DNA from: Actinomycetota bacterium
GTDB taxonomy: Bacteria; Actinomycetota; Nitriliruptoria; Euzebyales; Egibacteraceae
Direction of reading: 5' to 3'
DNA length: 7,452 bases
Assembly (NCBI GenBank): GCA_019347785.1
Contig: JAHWKQ010000111.1
Span: forward strand, 1 to 7,452
Of this stretch, positions 1 through 4,943 are shown piece after piece (within the stretch, counting starts at the first letter, position 1; every line of letters starts with the position of its first letter). The notes below the pieces were generated by a model. That model did not search any database. It saw nothing but the letters and a program-made list of their open reading frames with translations, and was not told the DNA's origin. A program made the translations under genes and the position numbers.

Positions 1-85
1 CCCGGTAAGGGCGTTCGCGGGCGCGGGCGCGCTACCCTTCGGGGTGCGGCCGGATTCGCAGGCCTTCGGAGGGTGACCCCATATC

Positions 86-562
86 GTGGCGACGAAGAAC
101 GAGCAGGTCTACGTGGTCGCGGTGGACCGGCAGAAGGCGGCGCAGGCCGCCGGCAACTACGAGCTTGGCGACCTCCCCGGGGGCCTGGCGCAGCCGTCGG
201 CCGCGGCGCGCATCGGCAAGGCGCCCAAGCAGGACAAGGTGCTCAAGGGGGGCCGGGCGCTGTCGTCGGTCGCCAAGCTCTCGCCCGGACAGGGGCTGGC
301 CATCTTCGGCCGCCCCGAGTCGCGATGGGCGTCGGCCTACTGGCGGCGCACGGGCGGCACGGCGACGATGACCGAGCTCCTCAGCTACGCCCGCCAGCTC
401 ATCGGCATGGCCCCGGACGGCAGCCTGGTGGTATGCCTGTGCGGGCACGCCGGGCAGGGCCCCTGTGTCCCCTTGTGGGCGCCGCGTGACGAGGTCGGCC
501 TGACCGTGCAGCCCAACGACCTGTTACTGCGCTTCGACGGCATCGTCGATGACGGGCGGTGA
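86..562 (+). CDS. Unrecognised 158-aa protein with a Cys/His cluster
   Basis: I do not recognise this protein and assign no function. It starts at GTG 86. An in-frame TGA at 74-76 rules out any earlier start, and a GGAGGG Shine-Dalgarno-like run lies at 68-73, a somewhat long 12 nt upstream. The N-terminus (residues 8-13) looks like a beta strand, followed by an Ala/Gly/Lys-rich stretch (about 16-65). A cluster C117-L-C119-G-H121 followed by C127 could bind a metal or form a disulfide, but it is not a standard zinc-finger spacing. There is no signal peptide or membrane segment. The C-terminus is acidic and mixed. Its stop codon overlaps the GTG start of the HisN-like gene by 4 bases, so the two are probably co-transcribed and translationally coupled. 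That is the only hint of context. Coding is supported by the coupling and by the coherent protein composition, although shadow frames are common in such GC-rich DNA. Confidence 0.7.
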   Translation: MATKNEQVYVVAVDRQKAAQAAGNYELGDLPGGLAQPSAAARIGKAPKQDKVLKGGRALSSVAKLSPGQGLAIFGRPESRWASAYWRRTGGTATMTELLSYARQLIGMAPDGSLVVCLCGHAGQGPCVPLWAPRDEVGLTVQPNDLLLRFDGIVDDGR

Positions 563-1353
563 TCCCGGACCACGGGCTGGACGAGCTGCGCGCGTTCGCC
601 TCGCACCTCGCCGACGCCGCCGACACCGTCAGCCTCGAGCACTTCGGCGGGCGGCTGGAGTCGACCCGCAAGCCCGACGGCACGCCGGTCACCCGGGCCG
701 ACCGGGCGGTCGAGGCCATGCTGCGGGGGCGCATCGCCCAGGCCTACCCGTCGCACGGGCTGCTGGGTGAGGAGGACGGCGGCGAGCTGGATCCGGCGGC
801 GCCCACCTGGGTGATCGACCCGATCGACGGCACGAAGAACTTCCTGCGCGGCGTGCCGGTCTACGCGACCCTCATCGCGCTCGTCGTGGGGGGGCGTGCG
901 GTCGTCGGCGTCGCCAGCGCGCCGGCGATGGGCGAGCGCTGGGACGCGGCGGCCGGCAGAGGAGTGCGCCGCAACGGCCGGCCCGCCGCCGTCAGCGGCG
1001 TCGAGCGCCTCGGGGACGCCCACGTCGTCCACTCGGGCCTGCGCTGGTGGCGGGACACACCGGGTGCGTGGGACCTTCTGGGCCACCTGGCCGACAACGC
1101 CTGGCGCACGCGCGGCTTCGGCGACTTCTGGATCCACCTGCTCGTGGCGGGTGGCATGGCCGACGCCGCGCTCGAGCAGGACCTGAAGATCTGGGACGTC
1201 GCCGCGCTCGAGTGCATCGTCACCGAGGCCGGTGGGCGCGTCACCGGCTTCGACGGCGGATCCCCGCTGCGCGGCGGGAGCGTGCTGACGACCAACGGCC
1301 CCATGCATCCGGTGATGCGCCGGCTGCTCACCGACTTCCTCGGCGTCGCCTGA
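559..1353 (+). CDS. hisN: Histidinol-phosphatase (HisN-like), inositol monophosphatase family
   Basis: This is a Mg-dependent cytosolic phosphatase of the inositol monophosphatase superfamily. The family's actinobacterial HisN branch removes phosphate from L-histidinol phosphate in histidine biosynthesis. Length is 264 aa, normal for the family. Visible metal-site motifs are G70-E71-E72, the D87-P-I-D90-G-T-x-N-F signature and W212-D213-V-A-A in the C-terminal half. K38 and T45-R-A-D48 fit the usual N-terminal active-site lead. The segment R185-G-F-G-D-F-W (185-191) preceding a Leu/Val/Ala-rich strand resembles actinobacterial HisN proteins rather than SuhB, from memory. The start is GTG 559, chosen because it overlaps the upstream TGA (GTGA) and gives a family-typical N-terminus. 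No other his genes are in view, so inositol-1-phosphatase or a related sugar-phosphate phosphatase (e.g. CysQ-like) remains possible. The family is near certain; the substrate is inferred. Confidence 0.9.
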   Translation: MIPDHGLDELRAFASHLADAADTVSLEHFGGRLESTRKPDGTPVTRADRAVEAMLRGRIAQAYPSHGLLGEEDGGELDPAAPTWVIDPIDGTKNFLRGVPVYATLIALVVGGRAVVGVASAPAMGERWDAAAGRGVRRNGRPAAVSGVERLGDAHVVHSGLRWWRDTPGAWDLLGHLADNAWRTRGFGDFWIHLLVAGGMADAALEQDLKIWDVAALECIVTEAGGRVTGFDGGSPLRGGSVLTTNGPMHPVMRRLLTDFLGVA

Positions 1354-1370
1354 CGCCGGCCGGCCGTCAG
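1342..1370. terminator. Overlapping inverted repeats between convergent genes
   Basis: Two mutually exclusive dyads span the convergent stop codons. GGCGTC (1342-1347) pairs with GACGCC (1352-1357) around a GCCT loop. CTGACG (1350-1355) pairs with CGTCAG (1365-1370) around a GC-rich centre. The second dyad contains the TGA of the hisN-like gene and the stop of the opposing small gene. There is no T-tract on either side, so this is not a canonical intrinsic terminator. In GC-rich actinobacteria, hairpins without a U-tract between convergent genes often serve as ends, but here the role is inference. Confidence 0.3.
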
Positions 1371-1693
1371 TCGCCCAGCGTGGCGAGCTCCGACTCGCAC
1401 TCGGCGACGTAGCTCTCGGCAGCGGCGATCCATCCGTCGGCCCGCCGCAGCTGCTCCAGCACCAGCGTGCGCCGCCGGCCCACGACCTCCAGCAGCGGCT
1501 TGGCCGTGCGGTCGATCGGTCGGCGAACGGTGCGGCCGAGCGGCTCGGCGTCGGCACGGGTCCGCTCCGCGAACTCGTCGAGGCGGCGCAGCTCACCGGA
1601 CAGGTACTCCCGGTAGCGCAGCAGATCGTCACGCTCCTCCACGGCCCGCAGACGCGCGAAGTAGGCGGCCTCGTACTCGGCCCGCCGGCTCAC
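1367..1693 (-). CDS. Small charged helical protein, function unknown
   Basis: This is a 108-aa protein I do not recognise. It is dominated by Arg, Glu, Ala and Leu with almost no Gly or Pro except around residues 50-65. It therefore looks like two long helices, probably coiled coil (roughly residues 4-50 and 66-105), separated by a basic turn containing Arg-Arg-Pro-Ile-Asp. There is no signal peptide, membrane segment or enzymatic motif. A longer reading frame begins at ATG 1726, but I chose GTG 1693. It overlaps the stop of the upstream peptidase gene in a GTGA arrangement, and the extra N-terminal residues would lie inside the peptidase gene and look like shadow sequence. It is therefore probably translated by coupling after the M20 peptidase. 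A structural or accessory role with the peptidase is possible, but nothing in the sequence shows it. Confidence 0.7.
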   Translation of the reverse strand: MSRRAEYEAAYFARLRAVEERDDLLRYREYLSGELRRLDEFAERTRADAEPLGRTVRRPIDRTAKPLLEVVGRRRTLVLEQLRRADGWIAAAESYVAECESELATLGD

Positions 1694-3108
1694 GCCGACC
1701 CCGCGCCGGGGCCGCACAGCTCCCACAGCAGGAGGGCCTGCGCCAGGCAGGCGTTGCGCCAGTCGGCCAGGTGCAGCGACTCGTCGGTGCCGTGCGCTCG
1801 CGTGTCAGGGTCCTCGACGCCGGTCAGCAGCGCCGGCACGCCGCCGAAGGCGTGGGCGAACGGCTCGACGAACGGGATGGTGCCGCCGACGCCGACGAGG
1901 ACCGCCGGGTGCCCGTAGGCCGCCTCCAGCGCCCGGGCGGCCGCCCGGTGGGCCGGTCCCGTCGGCTCGGCCGCGAACGGCCCCACCGCCGCCCCGGGGG
2001 TGACGGTGACGTGCAGGCCCCACGGCGCGTGCCCCTCCAGCCAGCGGCACAGCAGGTCGCTCGCCCGACGCGCGTCCTGGCCCGGGGCCAGCCGGACGCT
2101 GACCCTGGCACGGGCTCGGGGGAGGATCTGCGCCGACGAGCCGGCCACGTCGGCGGCGTCGACGGCGAGCACGGTCACGCTCGGGCGCGTCCACAGCCGC
2201 TCGAGCGGGTGGCGGTCGGGCTCGCCCACGAGCTCGACCCCGTCGAGCAGGCCGGCGTCGCGGCGGAAGCGGTCGGTGTCGAAGTCCAGGGAGCGCATGC
2301 GCTCGCGCTCGGCGCCGGTCGGCTCGCGGACGTCGTCGCAGAACCCGGGGATCGCCACGACGCCGCGCTCGTCGGACATCGCCGCCAGCAGCTTGACCAG
2401 GCCGGTGACGGGGTCGGGGACCGGCCCGCCGTAGATCCCCGAGTGCAGGGCATGGTCCAGCGCGCGCACCTCGACGACCGCGTCGACCAGTCCGCGCAGC
2501 AGGTACGTCAACGACGGCACGCCCACCCGCCAGTTCACCGCGTCGGTGAGCACCATGACGTCGGCGCGCAGCCGCTGCCCGTGACGCTGCAGCAGCGCGG
2601 GCAGGTGCTCGCTGCCGGTCTCCTCCTCACCCTCCACGATGACCTTGACGTTGACCGGCAGGCGTCCCCTGGCGCGCAACCAGGCGTCGACGGCCGCGGC
2701 GTGAACCACGATGCCGGCCTTGTCGTCGGCGGCGCCGCGCCCGTACAGGCGCCCGTCACGCTCGGTGGGCGAGAACGGTGGGGACGACCACAGGCCCTCG
2801 TCGCCGGGCGGCTGCACGTCGTGGTGGGCATAGCACAGCACGGTCGGCCGGTCGTCGCCAGCGTGCAGCCAGTCCGCGTACACCGCCGGGGGGGCGCCGT
2901 CGGCGGCGAGCAGCCCTCCCTGCTCCAAGCCGGCCTCGCACAGCAGGTCCAGGGACGCCTCGGCGCTGCGGCGCAGCTGGTCGGGGTCGTGGCCGGGGGC
3001 GCTGACGCTGGGGATGCGCACGAGCCGCTCCAGGGCGGCCCGGTGGTCGGGCATGCGCGCGTCGAGGGCCTCGCGGACGTCGGCGAGGTCGGCGGTTTCA
3101 GCGGCCAT
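1690..3108 (-). CDS. M20-family metallopeptidase (dipeptidase-like)
   Basis: This is a cytosolic two-zinc peptidase of family M20 (carnosinase/CNDP-like dipeptidases), hydrolysing dipeptides or N-acyl amino acids. The 472-aa length is typical. The expected residues are all visible: H95-H-D97-V-Q-P (zinc ligand and adjacent Asp), bridging D128 in Y-G-R-G-A-A-D-D-K, the E162-E163 pair in E-G-E-E-E-T-G-S (general base and zinc ligand), D189 in L-T-D-A, H222 in H-S-G-I-Y-G-G at the start of the dimerisation (lid) domain, and the last zinc ligand H439 in A-H-G-T-D-E-S. The open frame extends to 3294, but ATG 3108 is preferred. It is preceded by AAGGTG five bases upstream, and the residues added by earlier starts come from GC-rich leader DNA. 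No signal peptide is seen, so an intracellular role in peptide turnover is likely. The stop overlaps the next small gene by 4 bp. The exact substrate cannot be read from the sequence. Confidence 0.92.
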   Translation of the reverse strand: MAAETADLADVREALDARMPDHRAALERLVRIPSVSAPGHDPDQLRRSAEASLDLLCEAGLEQGGLLAADGAPPAVYADWLHAGDDRPTVLCYAHHDVQPPGDEGLWSSPPFSPTERDGRLYGRGAADDKAGIVVHAAAVDAWLRARGRLPVNVKVIVEGEEETGSEHLPALLQRHGQRLRADVMVLTDAVNWRVGVPSLTYLLRGLVDAVVEVRALDHALHSGIYGGPVPDPVTGLVKLLAAMSDERGVVAIPGFCDDVREPTGAERERMRSLDFDTDRFRRDAGLLDGVELVGEPDRHPLERLWTRPSVTVLAVDAADVAGSSAQILPRARARVSVRLAPGQDARRASDLLCRWLEGHAPWGLHVTVTPGAAVGPFAAEPTGPAHRAAARALEAAYGHPAVLVGVGGTIPFVEPFAHAFGGVPALLTGVEDPDTRAHGTDESLHLADWRNACLAQALLLWELCGPGAGSA

Positions 3109-3134
3109 CGGGGCACCTTGGCTGGCGGCGAAGC

Positions 3135-3151
3135 GACATGGTAGCCATGTC
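3135..3151. promoter_or_regulatory. 17-bp dyad GACATGG-TAG-CCATGTC upstream of the peptidase
   Basis: A perfect 7-bp inverted repeat with a 3-base centre lies 27-43 bases upstream of the peptidase ATG. Read on the minus strand it contains TACCAT, which fits the loose actinobacterial -10 pattern TANNNT, but no good -35 is found at the right distance. It could be a repressor operator at a proximal promoter or a hairpin in the peptidase mRNA leader. The dyad is directly visible; the function is inference. Confidence 0.4.
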
Positions 3152-3162
3152 CGCCCCGCCGA

Positions 3163-3211
3163 CCGGCCCGTGGGGCCGGGTGTCCGTCCGGGCAGGGGCC
3201 GCCCGCGGCCC
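3163..3211. repeat. Two GC-rich inverted repeats in the divergent intergenic region
   Basis: CCGGCCC (3163-3169) pairs with GGGCCGG (3173-3179) around GTG. GGGCCG (3196-3201) pairs with CGGCCC (3206-3211) around CCCG. If the distal minus-strand promoter proposed at 3217-3245 is used, both would form strong hairpins in the 5' leader of the peptidase mRNA. In DNA of this composition such dyads also arise by chance, so no function is claimed. Confidence 0.3.
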
Positions 3212-3216
3212 GGGGC

Positions 3217-3245
3217 CGGATAATTGACGCCGACGTCAATGTCAA
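3217..3245 (-). promoter_or_regulatory. Possible divergent promoter for the peptidase
   Basis: On the minus strand TTGACA (complement of 3240-3245, a perfect -35 consensus) is followed after exactly 17 bases by TATCCG (complement of 3217-3222). The -10 lacks the usual final T, so it is a weaker match. It would produce a leader of about 100 bases before the peptidase ATG at 3108. It overlaps the plus-strand promoter almost completely, so the two would compete or share control. Confidence 0.4.
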
Positions 3246-3246
3246 T
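3223..3246. promoter_or_regulatory. Candidate operator: ATTGACG-N4-CGTCAAT plus a third half-site
   Basis: ATTGACG (3223-3229) and CGTCAAT (3234-3240) form an 18-bp dyad with a four-base centre. A further GTCAAT at 3241-3246 directly repeats the right arm. The dyad covers the -35 and spacer of the plus-strand promoter and fills the spacer of the proposed minus-strand promoter. A bound regulator would thus be expected to repress both. Dyads of this general form are used by TetR- and MerR-type regulators of fatty-acid and branched-chain acid genes, but no regulator gene is in the window and I cannot name one. Confidence 0.5.
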
Positions 3247-3251
3247 AGAGT
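3224..3251 (+). promoter_or_regulatory. Predicted promoter of the fatty-acid operon
   Basis: TTGACG (3224-3229) is a near-consensus -35. It is followed after 16 bases by TAGAGT (3246-3251), a TANNNT-type -10. Transcription would begin near 3258, about 40 bases before the ATG at 3298 of the first operon gene. It stands out because this short stretch is much more AT-rich than its surroundings. Acceptance of this promoter rules out the longer frame starting at GTG 3250. Housekeeping sigma recognition is inferred from the hexamers only. Confidence 0.6.
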
Positions 3252-3297
3252 GTGCGGTAGCCACTCTCTCCTTCCCGACGGCGCGGGGATCCACGTC

Positions 3298-3636
3298 ATG
3301 ACCGATATGCTCACCCGTTCCTCCGGCGAGTCGCCGGCGGAACCGTCACGCCGTGGCATGGTCGCGGCCGGCTCGGTGTTCGCCGGAACCGTCGCGGCGG
3401 GTCTCGTGCTGGCGGTGGCGCCCAGCACCGGGCGGTTCCGCCCGCGCGCCGGGCTGGGCGGCCGGCTGCGGGCCGGACAGCTGATCGGGCACGTGACCGG
3501 AGGCCGTGGTCGCGCCGACGAGGTACGGTGCCCCACGAACGCCACCCTGCGCGGCATGCTCGTGCGGGCCGGTCAGCTGGTGACCGCCGGCCAGGGTCTG
3601 GCGCAGCTCGAGCGCGCGGGCGACGAGCCGGCGTGA
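3298..3636 (+). CDS. Biotinyl/lipoyl-like domain protein lacking the biotinyl lysine
   Basis: This small protein (112 aa) heads the fatty-acid operon. Residues about 36-106 align by eye with the biotin carboxyl carrier (BCCP) fold. A-P-S-T-G-R-F (41-47) matches the first strand and turn, R-A-G-Q-L-I-G-H-V (58-66) matches the strand before the biotin hairpin, and L-R-G-M-L-V-R-A-G-Q-L-V (84-95) plus G-Q-G-L-A-Q-L-E (99-106) match the closing strands. Where BCCP has A-M-K-M, this protein has G-G-R-G, with Arg70 (codon CGT at 3505-3507) at the lysine position. It should therefore not be biotinylated. It has no Lys at all. The N-terminus (S-R-R-G-M-V then a small-residue hydrophobic run, 17-40) superficially resembles a Tat signal. 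ATG 3298 was chosen because it lies downstream of the predicted promoter with GGGGA eight bases before it; ATG 3307 is an alternative. It sits 31 bases before fabH. The domain call is moderate; the role is unknown, perhaps a structural partner of the carboxylase. Confidence 0.65.
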   Translation: MTDMLTRSSGESPAEPSRRGMVAAGSVFAGTVAAGLVLAVAPSTGRFRPRAGLGGRLRAGQLIGHVTGGRGRADEVRCPTNATLRGMLVRAGQLVTAGQGLAQLERAGDEPA

Positions 3637-3667
3637 CCCGCTGCCGGCGGCGGGGGGAGACGGGGCC

Positions 3668-4651
3668 ATGACCGCGGTGCTCGAGGGACTCGGCGTGGCC
3701 GTGCCCCAGCGCGTCGTCACCAATCTCGACCTGGAGCGGGTGCTCGACACCAGCGACGAGTGGATCCGCACGCGCACCGGCATCGGCGAGCGCCGTGTGG
3801 CCGATCCGGGAGTGGCGACCGCGGACCTGGCCGTGGAGGCGGGCGCCCGGGCCCTCAAGTCGGCCGGCGGCGGGCCGGTCGACATGGTCGTCGTGGCCAC
3901 GACCTCGCCTGACCGCGTCGTGCCGGCGACCGCACCTGAGGTGGCCAGCCGCATCGGGCTGGAGCCGGTGGCCGCCTTCGACCTCAACGCGGTGTGCTCG
4001 GGCTTCGTCTACGCCCTGGCGGTGGCCGCCGGCATGCTCGACGGCCACGCCACGCAGCGGGTCCTGGTCATCGGCGCGGAGACCCTCTCGCGCATCACCG
4101 ACCCCGCGGACCGCTCGACCGCCGTGCTCTTCGGCGACGGCGGCGGCGCGGCGGTGCTGCGCCGCGGGGAGCCGGGCGAGTCCGGGGCGTTCGGCCCGTT
4201 CGACCTCGGCAGCGACGGCTCGATGGCCGACTCCCTGGCGATGCCGGCGGGCGGCAGCCGCCGCCCCGCGAGCACGTCGACGCTCACCGGGCGCGAGCAC
4301 TACATGCGCCTGGACGGCAAGGCGGTCTACCGGCACGCGATCGCGCGCATGGTCGCCTCCTCCCGGGCCGCGCTGGACGCCGCCCGCCTGTCGGCCGGGG
4401 ACATCGACCGGTTCGTCGGCCACCAGGCCAACCTGCGCATCCTCGACGCGGTCGCCGACCGCCTGGGGATCGCGCCACAGCGGCGGGTCGTCAACGTCGA
4501 CCGGTACGGCAACACGTCCGCGGCGTCGATCCCCCTCGCGCTGGCCGACGCGCAGCTGGCGCCCGGCCAGCGCGTCCTGCTCACGGCGTTCGGGGGGGGC
4601 TTCACGTGGGGCGCGACCACCCTGACATGGCCCCGGCTGGCGACCGTGTGA
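3668..4651 (+). CDS. fabH: Beta-ketoacyl-ACP synthase III
   Basis: FabH starts type II fatty-acid synthesis by condensing an acyl-CoA (acetyl-CoA or branched short-chain CoA) with malonyl-ACP in the cytosol. At 327 aa it has normal FabH length. The catalytic triad is visible: C110 in D-L-N-A-V-C-S-G-F, H252 in G-H-Q-A-N, and N282 in Y-G-N-T-S-A-A-S-I-P. The N-terminal S-D-E-W-I-x-x-R-T-G-I motif (29-39) is diagnostic of FabH. The Gly-rich F-G-D-G-G-G-A-A-V (155-163) and the final G-G-G-F-T-W-G-A also match the thiolase-fold KAS III family. ATG 3668 is preceded by a GGGGAGA Shine-Dalgarno region. The gene is the second of the operon, with acpP 43 bases downstream. Primer specificity (acetyl versus branched or long-chain, as in mycobacterial FabH) cannot be decided by eye. 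Confidence 0.97.
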   Translation: MTAVLEGLGVAVPQRVVTNLDLERVLDTSDEWIRTRTGIGERRVADPGVATADLAVEAGARALKSAGGGPVDMVVVATTSPDRVVPATAPEVASRIGLEPVAAFDLNAVCSGFVYALAVAAGMLDGHATQRVLVIGAETLSRITDPADRSTAVLFGDGGGAAVLRRGEPGESGAFGPFDLGSDGSMADSLAMPAGGSRRPASTSTLTGREHYMRLDGKAVYRHAIARMVASSRAALDAARLSAGDIDRFVGHQANLRILDAVADRLGIAPQRRVVNVDRYGNTSAASIPLALADAQLAPGQRVLLTAFGGGFTWGATTLTWPRLATV

Positions 4652-4694
4652 GCGCACCTCCCATGACACGCATCCGGACACAGGAGAGACACGT

Positions 4695-4943
4695 ATGAGC
4701 GCGGTGTACGACCGGGTCAAGGAGCTGCTCGTCGAGAAGTTCGGCGTCTCGGCGGATGAGGTCAGCCCCGAGACCACCTTCGAGGAGCTGGACCTGGACT
4801 CGCTGGACCTCGTCGAATTCGCGATGGCCGCCGAGGAGGAGCTCGGGGTGCGCATCAGCGACGAGGAGGCGGAGACGATCGCCACCGTCGGCGACGCGGC
4901 CAAGCTGCTGGAGGAAAAGGGCGCGAACGTGGGTGGCGCGTAG
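4695..4943 (+). CDS. acpP: Acyl carrier protein
   Basis: This is an 82-aa acidic helical carrier that holds growing acyl chains on a phosphopantetheine arm during fatty-acid synthesis. The attachment site is S36 in L-D-L-D-S-L-D-L-V-E, the standard D-S-L motif at the start of helix 2. The rest (E-E-E-L-G-V-R-I-S-D-E-E-A-E-T, about 47-61) matches helix 2 to helix 3 of AcpP. AGGAG lies eight bases before the ATG, the cleanest ribosome-binding site in the operon, fitting the high demand for ACP. It is placed between fabH and fabF, the usual neighbours of acpP, and its stop TAG shares its last base with the GTG start of fabF. It is of normal length with no odd features. The position among fab genes makes a fatty-acid rather than polyketide ACP most likely. 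Confidence 0.97.
   Translation: MSAVYDRVKELLVEKFGVSADEVSPETTFEELDLDSLDLVEFAMAAEEELGVRISDEEAETIATVGDAAKLLEEKGANVGGA

Noticed and set aside
33..38. TACCCT as a -10 element for the first gene
   Set aside because: No acceptable -35 is found 16-18 bases upstream, and a lone TANNNT match is too weak to report.
385..1632. A long minus-strand frame opposite the hisN-like gene
   Set aside because: It overlaps three better supported genes, and its product shows no recognisable pattern.
1771..3144. A 457-codon open frame on the plus strand opposite the M20 peptidase
   Set aside because: The composition is Arg/Gly/Val/Gln-rich without motifs, and the opposite strand carries an intact metallopeptidase with all its ligands.
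3109..3294. N-terminal extension of the M20 peptidase by 62 residues to a start at 3294
   Set aside because: It would cross the operator and promoter island. The added residues are unlike the family, while ATG 3108 has its own AAGGTG site.
3250..3297. Earlier GTG start at 3250 for the carrier-like protein
   Set aside because: This start lies inside the predicted -10 element, and the added residues do not belong to the domain.
3298..3636. Calling the first operon gene a working biotin carboxyl carrier protein (accB)
   Set aside because: The biotinyl lysine is replaced by Arg70 and no other lysine exists in the protein, so the standard function is not supported.
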